From JBAZQS01 sp041645075 (GTDB lineage: Bacteria; Patescibacteriota; Patescibacteriia; 2-01-FULL-39-33), in assembly GCA_041645075.1 (NCBI GenBank), contig JBAZQS010000026.1:1-12011 (forward strand): a DNA stretch of 12,011 bases. Direction: 5' to 3'. A program made the position numbers and the translations under genes. Below, piece by piece: positions 11,044 to 12,011 of the stretch; the stretch's first letter is position 1, and each line of letters begins with the position of its first letter. Below the pieces are notes generated by a model. That model searched no databases, was not told the DNA's origin, and saw nothing but the letters and a program-made list of their open reading frames with translations.

Positions 11044-12011
11044 ATGAAGAGATCAGAAATTGCTTTTTCCGCCAGCTTAGTGCCCATTGATTATCTAATG
11101 GTGATTTTGGCGGGCATCGCTTCTTATTATATTCGTTTTTGGGAGCCGGTACAGAGAATCAGGCCCATAATTTTTAATTTGCATTTTGAGCCGTTTTTGG
11201 CCATCCTTTGGCTGATGGCTTTGATTTGGCTTTTCAGTTTTTGGCTGGCTGGCCTTTATTCAATGCAAGGCACGCGCCGCACCATTGATGAAATTTCCCA
11301 TATTATTTTGGGCTGTTCAACGGCGGTGATGATTTTAATGTTTGTCTTTTTTTTCAGCCGCAATTTATTTGATTCTCGTTTTATTATTTTGGCGGGCTGG
11401 GTGTTTAGTATTATTTTTATAATTATCGGCCGGGGACTGATTCGTTTTTTTCAACATTTTTTATATAAGTTTAATATTGGCGTTCATCGTATTGTTGTTT
11501 TAGGAAACGGCCAAATCGCCAAAGAAGCCACGGAAATATTCAAATCAAATGTAATGTCCGGCTATAAAGTCGTGGATCAATTTGCGGATTTTAATGACAA
11601 CACGGAAAATGAACTTACGACCATGATTAGCCATGATAAATTTGACGAAATTTTGGTGGCCTCACCTGATTTCAAGGCCGAGCAATCGGATAAATTAAAT
11701 GATTTTTCCTATGTTAATCATATCACCCTGAAATATATCGCCGATATTTTTGATTTTCCCATTAGTAATTTTGAAATAAATAATATTTCCGGCTTGCCCA
11801 TAGTGGAAGTGAAAAAAACGCGCCTTGACGGCTGGGGCAAGATAAACAAGAGGATTTTTGATATTATTATTTCCACTTTTTTGATAATTTTACTTTCGCC
11901 GGTTTTTTTAATTATCGCTCTGGCCATCAAATTTGACTCAAAGGGGCCGATATTTTTTAAATATAAAAGAATCGGGCAATTTGGCCGGCCATTTATTTAT
12001 TTTAAATTCCG
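11044..12011 (+). CDS. Membrane sugar-phosphate transferase (undecaprenyl-phosphate hexose-1-P transferase family), N-terminal 322 aa
   Basis: Begins glycan (capsule, exopolysaccharide or O-antigen-like) synthesis by moving a hexose-1-phosphate from a nucleotide sugar to undecaprenyl phosphate at the inner membrane. The N-terminal third has about four hydrophobic segments (residues ~10-135). A Rossmann-like CoA-binding/UDP-sugar-like domain follows (RIVVLGNGQIAKEA, GNGQIA at 154-159). Near residue 260 the family's catalytic domain starts: RLDGWGKINKRIFDIIIS, then a hydrophobic re-entrant segment (FLIILLSPVFLIIALAIKFD), GPIFFKYKRIG and YFKF. The gene runs off the window before the catalytic Asp-Glu pair, so activity cannot be judged. 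The ATG at 11044 is the first in frame, has no Shine-Dalgarno, and follows the rnpB terminator. The sugar substrate cannot be told; the polytopic form is that of the WcaJ/WbaP group rather than PglC. Confidence 0.9.
   Translation, partial: MKRSEIAFSASLVPIDYLMVILAGIASYYIRFWEPVQRIRPIIFNLHFEPFLAILWLMALIWLFSFWLAGLYSMQGTRRTIDEISHIILGCSTAVMILMFVFFFSRNLFDSRFIILAGWVFSIIFIIIGRGLIRFFQHFLYKFNIGVHRIVVLGNGQIAKEATEIFKSNVMSGYKVVDQFADFNDNTENELTTMISHDKFDEILVASPDFKAEQSDKLNDFSYVNHITLKYIADIFDFPISNFEINNISGLPIVEVKKTRLDGWGKINKRIFDIIISTFLIILLSPVFLIIALAIKFDSKGPIFFKYKRIGQFGRPFIYFKF

Overview
The window is a compact, AT-rich, gene-dense bacterial segment. The gene set (ADP-forming acyl-CoA synthetase, PPDK, MurJ, EF4/LepA, RecJ, a small RNase HI, an 85-aa free-standing GIY-YIG protein), the very short intergenic gaps and the lack of Shine-Dalgarno sequences suggest a Candidatus Patescibacteria/CPR genome, perhaps Parcubacteria-like. 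That placement is inference: there is no rRNA or ribosomal protein here to test it.

Layout. Bases 2-328 are the 3' end of pyruvate phosphate dikinase (ppdK), followed by a palindromic intergenic repeat and a hairpin terminator. Bases 516-2636 encode a fused alpha-beta NDP-forming acyl-CoA synthetase. With PPDK it points to fermentative PEP/pyruvate to acetate energy conservation. A possible 25-residue membrane peptide (2656-2733) precedes murJ (2749-4443), the lipid II flippase. The 1.16 kb gap 4444-5607 has no convincing ORF. It holds a minus-strand transcription unit with a near-consensus extended -10 promoter, an end-to-end closing helix, many hairpins and a strong intrinsic terminator. 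I read this as a candidate large structured ncRNA of about 650-720 nt. The gap also holds a MITE-like element (20-bp terminal inverted repeats around a 26-bp perfect hairpin) and the lepA promoter.

lepA (5608-7380) ends at a shared terminator, facing a short minus-strand operon: a 33-aa membrane peptide whose message looks leaderless, then a coiled-coil protein with no standard start codon. recJ (7978-9720) and rnhA (9752-10156) run rightward. The rnpB promoter lies in the end of rnhA.

The most unusual object is rnpB (about 10180-10951). P1, P2, P4 with its bulged U, P12 and other conserved parts of RNase P RNA are recognisable. Its P3 helix is extended to a perfect 21-bp stem whose loop is a complete 85-codon GIY-YIG nuclease ORF. 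A second hairpin built from the same arm sequences sits between the 3' strands of P2 and P4. An intrinsic terminator follows, then the start of a membrane sugar-phosphate transferase gene that runs off the window end (11044-12011+).
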